A stretch of 59,867 nucleotides of DNA from Thermoleophilia bacterium UBA6103 (GTDB lineage Bacteria; Actinomycetota; Thermoleophilia; UBA2241), in assembly GCA_002423545.1 (NCBI GenBank), contig DIWP01000022.1:94087-153953 (forward strand), given 5' to 3'. The notes under the pieces were generated by a model. It worked only from the letters and a program-made list of their open reading frames with translations. It did no database searches and was not told where the DNA came from. Position numbers and translations under genes: made by a program. Positions within the stretch are counted from its first letter, which is position 1; the number at the start of each line of letters is the position of its first letter. Shown piece after piece: positions 8,861 through 16,131 of this stretch.

Positions 8861-10668
8861 CACCGCGCGCGAGGAGTCACGCGCACCGTCGTGCGGATTG
8901 CTCCGAGCTGGCGATCGCCCTGTGCATCGACTGCCCGGACGACCACCCGGTACCGGCCGGCCGGCAGACGCCGGGCCGGCCGCCAGACCCGCCGCGCACC
9001 GGTCGGCACGGCACGCAACGTCGTCCGGCGGACCGTCTTCCCGGTCCGGGTCACCAGACGCAGGGTGACCCGCGCCGTGGTCCGCGGCGTCGCGTGAGCC
9101 ACATGGAAGGTGATGCGCGCCCCGCGCCCGCTGCGGATCCTCAGGCTGTCGACCACCACCGTCGGCGGGGTCGCCGGCGGCTCCTCGTCGACCGTGTACG
9201 CCTTGAGGCACACATCGGCCGCCGGCCGCTGCCCACCGAGGTCGAGCCAGTGACGGCCGTCGGCGCTCACGTAGCTCTGGCCGGCTGCGGTCACAGCCGC
9301 CGCATACCCCGGCCACGAGCGCTCCACGGCGACCGGACGCAGAAAGCCGGGTGTGCGCAGCATCACGGCCACGACGAACGGACGGCCGCTCTGCACCGCC
9401 GGGTGCTCGCGCAGGTCGACGGTGTGGAATCCGGGCTGCTCGATGCTCCCCTCGGCGAGCGGCGACGGGGTCAGATGCTCGAGGCTGGGGCCCGCGTACA
9501 CCTCGTAGCGCGCACCCGCGACCGGCGTGTAGAACGACACGGCCGCCAGCGAACCACTGGCCTCGGCGACGTGGCGGGCGGCGAACCAGGCGTGACCCGG
9601 CGCTCCATCGAAGCCGGCCGAGTCGATCCACCCCAGCTCGTCGTGACCATACACGGTGGAGTACCGTCCCGGCGTCTCCGCCGCGGCGAACACCGCGGCG
9701 TCGCCGGCAAAGGCCGTGTCGTGATAGGAGACCCAGAAGTAGCCGCCGTCACCGAAGCCCCTGCCCCAGCTGTTGCGCACCAGGAAGGCGCCGTCTCCCG
9801 GCGGCCGCTCGACGAAGGCGCTCGCCGGATAGCGGTCGTCCCAGCCGACGCAGGTGACGTCGTGATTGAGGCCGATGCCGTCGTAGTAGTAGCTGGCGCG
9901 GCCGGGCCGATAGCAGTAGTCGTCCCAGTACATGGAGCAGTCGACCGCCCCGTACGTGAGCACCGCCGACTTGAGAGCGGCGTTGTCGGCGGCCCCGCTG
10001 CGCGGCGCCAGGAACAGCACCTCGCGTATGCGCAGGCGCGCCGGCAGGCCGTCCGGCGATGCCCCGGGCCGGGCGTAGCGGTCGTCGCGCTCCAGCACGG
10101 GACCGTCCCAGCGCGCCAGGCAGGCGGTCGCCATGCGGCTGTTGCCGCCTTGCCCGAAGCGCAGGCGGAAGCCGGCCCGGTTCACGAGGTTGTTCTCCGA
10201 GAGGTCGAGACGGGTGACGTCGGCGGCACAGGACTCCAGGGAGGCAAGGGCGGCGAACGCCCAGCACGTCCCGTAGCGGCCCTGGTCGCGGACGGCCGGC
10301 AGCGGTCCGGACAGACGGAGGTCGAAGGCGGCCCGGCTGATGTGACGCGACGGCGCCTGCCGCAGCGCATGGCTGCCGGCGCCGGAGCGGGCCGGCGGCA
10401 GACCCAGCGGCGGCGCTACGTAGCCGGCCGCCCGGCTACCGGCGGAGGGCGCCGTGCCCGTCCGCAGGTCCATGCCCTGCCGGTCGCCGGTCCGCCGACC
10501 GTCCTCGGTCGCAAAGCGCAGCGGCTCGGAGACGGCCGCGGCGGCCTCCGGCAGCCAGCAGATCAGTGCGACGCCGAGCACCAGCAGGGCACAGGCGATG
10601 CCGACACGCAGCAGCTTCGGCGTCGGTCTCTCTGCAACTGTCGACTCCCCGGCCGGCCACTGGGCCAT
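8860..10668 (-). CDS. Secreted C1A (papain-family) cysteine protease with lectin-like domain
   Basis: The protein has 602 residues. An N-terminal hydrophobic segment (about 20-46, VGIACALLVLGVALICWL) serves as signal or anchor. The papain fold spans about 110-330: active-site VRDQGRYGTCWAFAAL (oxyanion Gln and nucleophile Cys), catalytic His in GLNHDVTCVGWDD, and Asn in LVRNSWGRGFGDGGYFWVSY. All catalytic residues are present. Residues 345-500 resemble the lectin-like domain often joined to bacterial C1 peptidases (ARHVAEASGSLAAVSFYTP). A C-terminal beta-sandwich near 510-602 (VVDSLRIRSGRGARITFHV) looks like a surface or matrix module. It probably acts outside the cell. The ATG at 10668 has GGAGG five bases upstream, next to a large hairpin that may control translation. 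Confidence 0.88.
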   Translation of the reverse strand: MAQWPAGESTVAERPTPKLLRVGIACALLVLGVALICWLPEAAAAVSEPLRFATEDGRRTGDRQGMDLRTGTAPSAGSRAAGYVAPPLGLPPARSGAGSHALRQAPSRHISRAAFDLRLSGPLPAVRDQGRYGTCWAFAALASLESCAADVTRLDLSENNLVNRAGFRLRFGQGGNSRMATACLARWDGPVLERDDRYARPGASPDGLPARLRIREVLFLAPRSGAADNAALKSAVLTYGAVDCSMYWDDYCYRPGRASYYYDGIGLNHDVTCVGWDDRYPASAFVERPPGDGAFLVRNSWGRGFGDGGYFWVSYHDTAFAGDAAVFAAAETPGRYSTVYGHDELGWIDSAGFDGAPGHAWFAARHVAEASGSLAAVSFYTPVAGARYEVYAGPSLEHLTPSPLAEGSIEQPGFHTVDLREHPAVQSGRPFVVAVMLRTPGFLRPVAVERSWPGYAAAVTAAGQSYVSADGRHWLDLGGQRPAADVCLKAYTVDEEPPATPPTVVVDSLRIRSGRGARITFHVAHATPRTTARVTLRLVTRTGKTVRRTTLRAVPTGARRVWRPARRLPAGRYRVVVRAVDAQGDRQLGAIRTTVRVTPRAR

Positions 10669-10676
10669 GCATGCCT

Positions 10677-10804
10677 CCCACGCATCCCGGAGTCACGTGC
10701 TCCGGGTCCCTGCGTGGGTCACGCCGCCGGGACCGTCGTACTCCCCACAGGAAGCAGTCGACCGGCGGCGCGGGGTTCTTGATGCCTCCGCCGCTGCGTG
10801 GGTC
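10677..10804 (-). promoter_or_regulatory. Structured leader of the C1 protease mRNA; possible RBS switch
   Basis: Directly before the start codon is a two-stage hairpin (10677-10718): outer arms CCCACGCA and TGCGTGGG, inner arms CCCGGAG and CTCCGGG, with a CACGTG-containing loop. The 3' arm runs into the GGGAGG ribosome site. The 5' arm belongs to an 11-base sequence, GACCCACGCAG, that also occurs about 84 bases upstream (10794-10804). Two copies therefore compete for one partner next to the ribosome site. It does not match a riboswitch class I can name from sequence. Confidence 0.4.
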
Positions 10805-10910
10805 TGCAAACCGTGCACCGCTGTGACAACAGCCGGCGGCCCGCCATGCTCAGTGCGGCGCGGGGCTGCGCGCGTTCGACCTGGGGAGGAGTGTCGCGCC
10901 CTGGGCCGCT

Positions 10911-10932
10911 CGGGGATGTGTGCACATCTCCG
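10911..10932. promoter_or_regulatory. Palindrome in divergent intergenic region, possible operator
   Basis: GATGTG-tg-CACATC is a perfect 6-base inverted repeat that extends through a wobble position to arms CGGGGATGTG and CACATCTCCG. It sits between the divergent protease (minus) and phospholipase (plus) genes, where no terminator is expected, so an operator for one or both is plausible. A smaller inverted repeat GCTGT-gaca-ACAGC lies at about 10820-10833. The intergenic stretch 10669-11035 contains no gene I can support. Confidence 0.35.
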
Positions 10933-11022
10933 CGCCCCCAGGATGTCCACGATCCCCTGAGCGTCTTGACGGCGTAGAGGGTCCCTCCTCAAGGTGACGG
11001 GGGATCCGTCCCGCCGTCGAGA

Positions 11023-11028
11023 TATGCT
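11023..11028 (+). promoter_or_regulatory. Candidate -10 of a leaderless phospholipase transcript
   Basis: TATGCT ends 7 bases before the ATG at 11036, so the predicted transcription start coincides with the start codon. No ribosome site precedes that ATG, as expected for a leaderless mRNA. No good -35 is visible. Confidence 0.4.
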
Positions 11029-11035
11029 GGTGACG

Positions 11036-11779
11036 ATGAGATCCCGATACGTCCTCCTCCGCCGAGCGTCTGTGACCGTGACACTGGTCGTGATCCAGGT
11101 CGTGGCCGTCCTGGCGCTCATCGCCGTCGTACCGCAGCGCGCCGCCGCCTGGGCCAACGGCGATGACTGGGGCAACGGCTTCGGTACGCACGACTGGGTG
11201 CTCGTCGAGGCCGACCGGCTGGCCCGCGCCGCCGGGTGCGGGTGGCTCGACCTCAAAGCGGCGCTGCCGCACACCGACGACCCCGACACCAGGCTGCGCG
11301 ACTTCTACCATCACGTCTACGATGTGTGGGGCGGCCGCTACGGCGACGCCCCCACGCACATCGAGAAGCTGTACCGCCGCACGGTCCGTCAGCTCAGGGC
11401 CGGCAAGAGGCGCGCCGCCAGCATCAGCTTCGCACTCCTCTCGCACTACTACTCAGATATCTGCAACCCGCTGCACACCGACCAGACCAGGCTCGAGGAA
11501 CGCATCCACTCCAATTACGAGGATGCCGTCGAACGCCGCACCGACCGGCGCGGCGACAACCGGCGCTGGATACGACCGGGGCGCGTGCGGGTGCGCTCGT
11601 CCGCCGCCGCCGCCGCCCGCGGCGCGGCGAAGTGGGCGCACCGCTCGTACACGATGCTGGTCAGGGAGTACGCGCGGCACGGCTACAGCGCGCGCGTCAA
11701 CAGCATCACCCGCCGCTGCCTCGACCGCGCGGTCAACGATCTCGCCGACCTGCTGCTGACGGTGCAGAAGGCCCGCTGA
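11036..11779 (+). CDS. Secreted zinc-dependent phospholipase C family protein
   Basis: The protein has 247 residues. A signal peptide (about 1-39, VTVTLVVIQVVAVLALIAVV) ends in AAA before WANGDDWG. In zinc phospholipase C the mature N-terminal Trp is itself a zinc ligand, and here the predicted cleavage leaves Trp first. Other expected ligands are visible in order: GTHDWV, HTDDPD, DFYHHVYD and a SFALLSHYYSDICNPLHTD segment (HxxxD with PLH). The enzyme would hydrolyse phospholipid head groups or related esters outside the cell. The alternative GTG at 10994 adds 14 residues before the signal peptide and has no good ribosome site, so I chose the ATG fitting the leaderless promoter. It stands alone on the plus strand, divergent from the secreted protease. 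Confidence 0.82.
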   Translation: MRSRYVLLRRASVTVTLVVIQVVAVLALIAVVPQRAAAWANGDDWGNGFGTHDWVLVEADRLARAAGCGWLDLKAALPHTDDPDTRLRDFYHHVYDVWGGRYGDAPTHIEKLYRRTVRQLRAGKRRAASISFALLSHYYSDICNPLHTDQTRLEERIHSNYEDAVERRTDRRGDNRRWIRPGRVRVRSSAAAAARGAAKWAHRSYTMLVREYARHGYSARVNSITRRCLDRAVNDLADLLLTVQKAR

Positions 11780-11819
11780 CGGCGGCGCCACGCGGTGCCG
11801 TCGCGCGGCGGCGCCTTGC

Positions 11820-11973
11820 CGGACGGTCAGACGCAGCGCTGCCCTGCAGCAGAGCCAGGCGCCGCGCTCCACTCCCGGCACGGTCAGGCGCAGCCGCACG
11901 GCACGGTCAGGCGCAGCGGCCGTCATGCCGGCACGGTCAGGCGCGGCGCCGTCGGGCCGGCACGGTCAGACGC
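11820..11973. repeat. Imperfect tandem repeats between phospholipase gene and pth
   Basis: Five copies of a unit close to CGGCACGGTCAGGCGC start at about 11820, 11876, 11899, 11929 and 11958, spaced 23 to 56 bases. They fill the space between two convergent genes and extend almost to the pth stop. Role unknown; they could be a terminator region or decaying repeats. No gene is supported in 11780-11987. Confidence 0.7.
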
Positions 11974-11987
11974 CGCGCCCCACGATG

Positions 11988-12584
11988 TCAGACGCCGCTG
12001 TTGACCGCCTGCATGGCCGTCTCGAGGTCGTCGCGCAGCCAGACCTCGACCGCATCGGCGGCACGCCGCACCAGCTCGTCGACCTCGGCCCGCGGCTCGG
12101 AGAAGGGGCTCAGGACGTAGTCGGCGACGATATCGGGGTCGGTCGTCGGCGGCCGGTCGACGCCCACCCGCAGGCGATCGAACTCGACGCCGAGCAGCCC
12201 GTGCACGCTCTTGAGGCCGTTGTGGCCGCCGTGACCGCCGTCGTGCTGCAGACGAAGACGGCCGAACGCCAAGTCGATGTGGTCGTGCACGATGAGCAGC
12301 GCCTCAAGGTCCAGCTTGAGCTCGCGCACCGCCGCCGCCACGCTCCGGCCCGAGTCGTTCATGAAGGTGGTCGGCGTGAGCAGGCCGACGCGGATGCCGT
12401 GGATCTCGCCGGTCGCGTACCGGCCGGAGAAGGCACGCGCCGGCTTGGCGAAGCCATGCCGGCGCGCCAGCTCTTCGAGCACGAGGTAGCCGACGTTGTG
12501 GCGCGTGCGGGCGTACTGTGAGCCGGGGTTGCCGAGGCCGACGATGAGCCGGTCGACCGGCTGAGGTCGGGTGCGCAGCCTCAC
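11988..12584 (-). CDS. pth: Peptidyl-tRNA hydrolase
   Basis: This 198-residue protein is the usual Pth length. Motifs are LIVGLGNPGSQYARTRHNVG (with the catalytic His), TPTTFMNDSG (substrate-binding Asn), and IVHDHIDLAFGRLRL leading to GGHGGHNGLKS. It frees tRNA from prematurely released peptidyl-tRNA. The usual HDDLDL is HDHIDL here, a mild change in a loop next to the catalytic Asp. The start is GTG without a visible ribosome site. It follows rplY by 95 bases in the conserved glmU-prs-rplY-pth order. Confidence 0.96.
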   Translation of the reverse strand: MRLRTRPQPVDRLIVGLGNPGSQYARTRHNVGYLVLEELARRHGFAKPARAFSGRYATGEIHGIRVGLLTPTTFMNDSGRSVAAAVRELKLDLEALLIVHDHIDLAFGRLRLQHDGGHGGHNGLKSVHGLLGVEFDRLRVGVDRPPTTDPDIVADYVLSPFSEPRAEVDELVRRAADAVEVWLRDDLETAMQAVNSGV

Positions 12585-12679
12585 GGCACCGCACCCGACC
12601 CGCGATCACCCCATGGCTGCGGCGTAGTCGCCACGGCGGCCGGCCGGGAGCGCTGAGGGACGACGCGCTGCGCCGGCCC

Positions 12680-13357
12680 TCAGGCCTCCTCTTCCCCGGC
12701 CTCGCGACCCTTGCCGACCAGCTCCGGCTCGGCCGGCTCCTCGCCCTCGGCGGCGGCAGCGGCGGCGGCCTCCTCGGCCTCTTCTTCCTCGGTGGCGCCG
12801 CGCGGCGGGATGACGGTGACGACCGTCTCGTCGGGGTCGCTCAGCACGGCCACGCCCTCGGGGACGACCAGCTCACTGACGCGCGCTACCTGTCCGAGCT
12901 CCAGATGGCTGATGTCCAGGACCAGGTGCTCGGGGATGTCGCCGGGCAGCGCCTTGACGCGGATCTCGTGGATGACCGTCTCGAGCAGACCGCCGGCCTT
13001 GACGCCGGGCGCCGTGCCCTCGAGGCTGACGCCGACGTCGGCCTCGATCGGCTCGCTGAGCTTGACCTCGCGCAGGTCGACATGCGTGACCAGGTCCTTG
13101 ACCCGGTCGAGCTGCATCTCCTGGATGATCGCGTGATGCTTCGTCTTCTGCCCCTCGAACACCACATCGAAGACGGCGTGCGTGCCGTGACCGGTGCTGA
13201 CCGCCTCCCGCAGGGCGTGCGGGTCGATGGCGATCGGGGTGGCCGGCTTGCCCGAACCGTAGAGGACGCCGGGGATGACGCCGTCTCGGCGCAGCCTCCT
13301 GGCGGTGCGGCTGCCTGCGGACTCTCGTTCTTTGACGACGAGCTCGACTCGCTCCAT
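12680..13357 (-). CDS. rplY: Ribosomal protein L25 (general stress protein Ctc)
   Basis: The 225-residue protein has an N-terminal 5S rRNA-binding L25 domain (ERESAGSRTARRLRRDG, PGVLYGSGK) and a C-terminal TL5/Ctc beta domain to about residue 185. A Glu/Ala-rich acidic tail (EEEEAEEAAAAAAAEGEEP) is typical of actinobacterial Ctc. It binds 5S rRNA in the large subunit. AGGAG lies 7 bases before the ATG. It follows prs by 19 bases, so the two are probably co-transcribed. Confidence 0.96.
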   Translation of the reverse strand: MERVELVVKERESAGSRTARRLRRDGVIPGVLYGSGKPATPIAIDPHALREAVSTGHGTHAVFDVVFEGQKTKHHAIIQEMQLDRVKDLVTHVDLREVKLSEPIEADVGVSLEGTAPGVKAGGLLETVIHEIRVKALPGDIPEHLVLDISHLELGQVARVSELVVPEGVAVLSDPDETVVTVIPPRGATEEEEAEEAAAAAAAEGEEPAEPELVGKGREAGEEEA

Positions 13358-13376
13358 GTCACTTCTCCTGTATCGG

Positions 13377-14408
13377 TCAGAACAGCTGGTGCTCGCCGGC
13401 GAAGATGTCGCTGACGGAATCGTCGGTGAACACAGCGCGGATGACGTTGGCCAGCACGCCGGCGACCGACAGGACCTTGATCTTGTCGTCGTCGGGGCCC
13501 GGCTCTACGCGGATGGTGTCGGTGACCACGACCTCACGGACCTGCGAGGCGCGCAGGCGCTCCCGCGCCGGCGGCGAGAAGATGCCGTGGGTGGCGGCGG
13601 CGTAGACATCGCGGGCGCCGTGCGCGTACAACGTGTCGATGGCGCCCACGATCGAGCCGCCGGTGTCGATCATGTCGTCGATGATGATCGCCACCTTGCC
13701 GGCGACGTCGCCGATGAAGTGCAGCACCTCGGCCTCGTTGTGGGCCGTGCGCTGCTTGGTGAGCACGGCCAGCCCGCAGTCGGGGATGTGCGCCTGGAAG
13801 CGCTTGGCGAGCTTGACGCCGCCGGCATCGGCCGAGACGGCCACGACCGGGGCGTCGAACTGCTTGAAGGCGAAGTAGTCGGCGAGCATCGGCACGGCGG
13901 TCATGTGGTCCACGGGGATCTGGAAGAAGCCCTGGATCTGCCCCTGGTGCAGGTCCATCGACAGGACCCGGGAGCAGCCGGCGGCCTCCAGCAGCGTCGC
14001 CATGAGACGGGCCGAGATCGGCTCGCGAGCCGAGCTCTTCTTGTCCTGCCGCGCGTAGGGGAAGTACGGCACCACCGCCGTGATGCGCCTGGCCGAGGCG
14101 AGCTTGGCCGCCTGGACCATGATGAGCAGCTCGATGACGTGATCGTTCAGGGTGTCCTTGCCGCACGGCGACTGGACGATGAAAAGGTCGCTGCCGCGGA
14201 CGCTCTCCTGGAAGCGGGCGTAGTTCTCCCCGTTGGCGAACGTCTTGAGCGTGACGTTTCCGAGCCTGACGCCGAGGACGTCCGCGATGCGGACGCCCAG
14301 CTCGGGGTTGCTACGGCCGGCGAAGACCATCAGCCGCTTCTCGTTGCGCCAGCAGAGAGTGGCCTCGTCGTTGCGCCCGCCGTCCGGCGCGAAAGATGTG
14401 TCGGTCAT
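13377..14408 (-). CDS. prs: Ribose-phosphate pyrophosphokinase
   Basis: The 343-residue enzyme makes PRPP from ribose 5-phosphate and ATP for nucleotide, His and Trp synthesis. Motifs are MVFAGRSNPELGVRIADVLG, FANGENYARFQESVRG, the flexible loop PYARQDKKSSAREPIS, LSMDLHQGQIQGFF, and the PRPP-binding IIIDDMIDTGGSI. The start ATG at 14408 has GAGG nine bases upstream; a GTG five codons earlier is possible. About 26 residues precede the core, as in many actinobacterial forms. Confidence 0.97.
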   Translation of the reverse strand: MTDTSFAPDGGRNDEATLCWRNEKRLMVFAGRSNPELGVRIADVLGVRLGNVTLKTFANGENYARFQESVRGSDLFIVQSPCGKDTLNDHVIELLIMVQAAKLASARRITAVVPYFPYARQDKKSSAREPISARLMATLLEAAGCSRVLSMDLHQGQIQGFFQIPVDHMTAVPMLADYFAFKQFDAPVVAVSADAGGVKLAKRFQAHIPDCGLAVLTKQRTAHNEAEVLHFIGDVAGKVAIIIDDMIDTGGSIVGAIDTLYAHGARDVYAAATHGIFSPPARERLRASQVREVVVTDTIRVEPGPDDDKIKVLSVAGVLANVIRAVFTDDSVSDIFAGEHQLF

Positions 14409-14478
14409 GCCCCTCGGCCTCACTGCGATGACAGGTGATCGGCCGGCGAAGCTGCTGCATCCGGCGGTCGACCCGGGG

Positions 14479-14484
14479 ATTCTA
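14479..14484 (-). promoter_or_regulatory. Extended -10 promoter for prs
   Basis: TG-G-TAGAAT on the minus strand forms a good extended -10, leaving a leader of about 64 bases before prs. No -35 hexamer is obvious, as expected with an extended -10. It lies in the 171-base gap after glmU; nothing else is recognisable there. Confidence 0.5.
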
Positions 14485-14579
14485 CCAGAGGTGCGGGATC
14501 GGCGGCGCGAGAGCGTCCGGCAGCGGGCGGGCGGCTCCGTCGGCCGCGCCCGCGGCGCGATGACGTCGCGGAGCGCGCC

Positions 14580-16004
14580 TCAGTCGGACGGCCGGGAGGT
14601 ACCGCCGCGCTCGCGCCGGCGGCGCCCGTACCCCTCCAGGTTCGTCTGTCGCTGGCGCGCCACGCCGAGCGCCTCGGGAGGTATGTCGTGCGTGATCACC
14701 GAGCCGGCGGCGGTGAAGGCGCCGTCGCCGACACGCACCGGCGCCACGAACGTGGTGTCGCTGCCGGTCTTGACGTTGTCGCCGATGGTCGTGGGGTGCT
14801 TCTCGAAGCCGTCGTAGTTGGCGGTGATGTTACCGGCGCCGATGTTGGTGTCTGCGCCGATGACCGCATCGCCGACGTAACTGAGATGCGGCACCTTGCT
14901 GCCGCGACCGACGGTGCTGTTCTTGATCTCGACGAACGTGCCGGCCTTGGCGCCCTCCTGCAGCACCGTGTTGGGCCGGATGTAGGCGAACGGCCCCACC
15001 GTACAGCCCGACGAGACGACGCACTGGGAGAGGTGCGAGGAGACGACACGGGCGCGGTCGCCGACGAACGCGTCCTCGAGATAGGCGCCGGGGCCTATCC
15101 GACAGGCCGCCCCGACCTGGGTGTGACCGACCAGGTGCGTGCCGGGGTGCAGAACGGTGTCGCGCCCCACCTCGACCCCCCAGTCGACGTACGTGCCCGA
15201 CGGATCGACGACCGTGACGCCGGCCAGCATGAGACGCTCCAGGACGCGGCGCCGGACGACCGCGTTGACGGCGGCCAGCTCGACGCGTGAGTTGATGGCC
15301 AGGGCCGTCTCGGGGTCGGGCAGGGCGTAGCCGGCCACCTGCCCACCCTCGCCCAGCAGCAGCTCGACGAGCTCGGTGAGGTAGAGCTCGCCCTGGGCGT
15401 TGTCTGTCTGCAGCCGCGGCAGGAGACGGCGCAGGTCGGCGGCGTCGAAGACGTAGAAGCCGACGTTGATCTCGCGGATCGCGCGCTGCTCCGGCGTCGC
15501 GTCGCGGGCCTCGACGATGCGCACCACGGCGTCGTGATCGTCGCGGACGATGCGCCCGTAGTGGGCCGGCTCGTCGAGCACGACGCTGGTGACCGTCGCC
15601 GCCGCGCCGCTGCGCTGGTGGGCGCTCATGATCGCGTCGAGCGCCGGCCCGTCGATCAGCGGAGCATCGCCGACCAGCACCAGCACGTCGCCGTCGAACC
15701 CCTCCAGCGGCTGCATGCCGACGCGCAGCGCGTCGCCGCTGCCCAGCCGCTGCTGCTGGATGACGCGCTCGCAGCCGGCCGGCAGCAGCGCCGCCACGGC
15801 GTCGTGGTCGACGCCGGTGACCACGACGATGCGCTCAGGCACCACATCGTGGGCGGCGTCGAGCACATAGGCCAGCATCGGCCGGCCGCAGACCTCGTGC
15901 AGCACCTTGGGGACGTCCGACTTCATGCGCGTGCCGAGCCCGGCGGCCAGGATGACGACGGCGAGCGGTCGGGAACGCGGTGCGGGGACGGAGTGACGGT
16001 CCAT
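14580..16004 (-). CDS. glmU: Bifunctional UDP-GlcNAc pyrophosphorylase / GlcN-1-P acetyltransferase
   Basis: The 474-residue enzyme carries both last steps to UDP-N-acetylglucosamine, the peptidoglycan precursor. The N-terminal uridyltransferase starts AVVILAAGLGTRMKSDVPKV and contains LVGDAPLI and the metal-site NVGFYVFD region. From about residue 255 a left-handed beta-helix of hexapeptide repeats (GAYLEDAFVGDRA, FAYIRPNTVL) carries the acetyltransferase site EIKNSTVGRGSKVPHLSYVG, including the catalytic His, and GAGNITANYDG. The ATG at 16004 has GAGG six bases upstream; a longer frame adds 15 unsupported residues. Confidence 0.97.
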   Translation of the reverse strand: MDRHSVPAPRSRPLAVVILAAGLGTRMKSDVPKVLHEVCGRPMLAYVLDAAHDVVPERIVVVTGVDHDAVAALLPAGCERVIQQQRLGSGDALRVGMQPLEGFDGDVLVLVGDAPLIDGPALDAIMSAHQRSGAAATVTSVVLDEPAHYGRIVRDDHDAVVRIVEARDATPEQRAIREINVGFYVFDAADLRRLLPRLQTDNAQGELYLTELVELLLGEGGQVAGYALPDPETALAINSRVELAAVNAVVRRRVLERLMLAGVTVVDPSGTYVDWGVEVGRDTVLHPGTHLVGHTQVGAACRIGPGAYLEDAFVGDRARVVSSHLSQCVVSSGCTVGPFAYIRPNTVLQEGAKAGTFVEIKNSTVGRGSKVPHLSYVGDAVIGADTNIGAGNITANYDGFEKHPTTIGDNVKTGSDTTFVAPVRVGDGAFTAAGSVITHDIPPEALGVARQRQTNLEGYGRRRRERGGTSRPSD

Positions 16005-16039
16005 GCGACACCTCGCGAGAGGGGCGGAAAGGCCGGCGC

Positions 16040-16045
16040 AGTATA
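16040..16045 (-). promoter_or_regulatory. -10 element for glmU
   Basis: TGATATACT on the minus strand contains TATACT about 35 bases before the glmU ATG, giving a leader of some 28 bases that includes the GAGG ribosome site. It is one of the few AT-rich patches here. Confidence 0.55.
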
Positions 16046-16062
16046 TCACCGGCCGTTCCCGC

Positions 16063-16113
16063 CCGGCGTCGCCTCAGGCTCGCCGCCGCCGGCGTCGCCG
16101 CAGGCTCGCCGCG
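16063..16113. repeat. Direct repeat of about 25 bases upstream of glmU
   Basis: Two adjacent copies of CCGGCGTCGCC(T/G)CAGGCTCGCCGC lie at 16063-16087 and 16089-16113, differing at one position. They lie between the sulP stop and the glmU promoter. The function is unknown; a recent local duplication is the simplest reading. Confidence 0.7.
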
Positions 16114-16131
16114 GCCGCCGACGGCCGGCCG

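Noticed and set aside
10669..10860. Cyclic di-GMP (GEMM) or ydaO-type riboswitch before the protease
   Set aside because: Some bits resemble these classes, but the conserved cores of neither motif are present in order.
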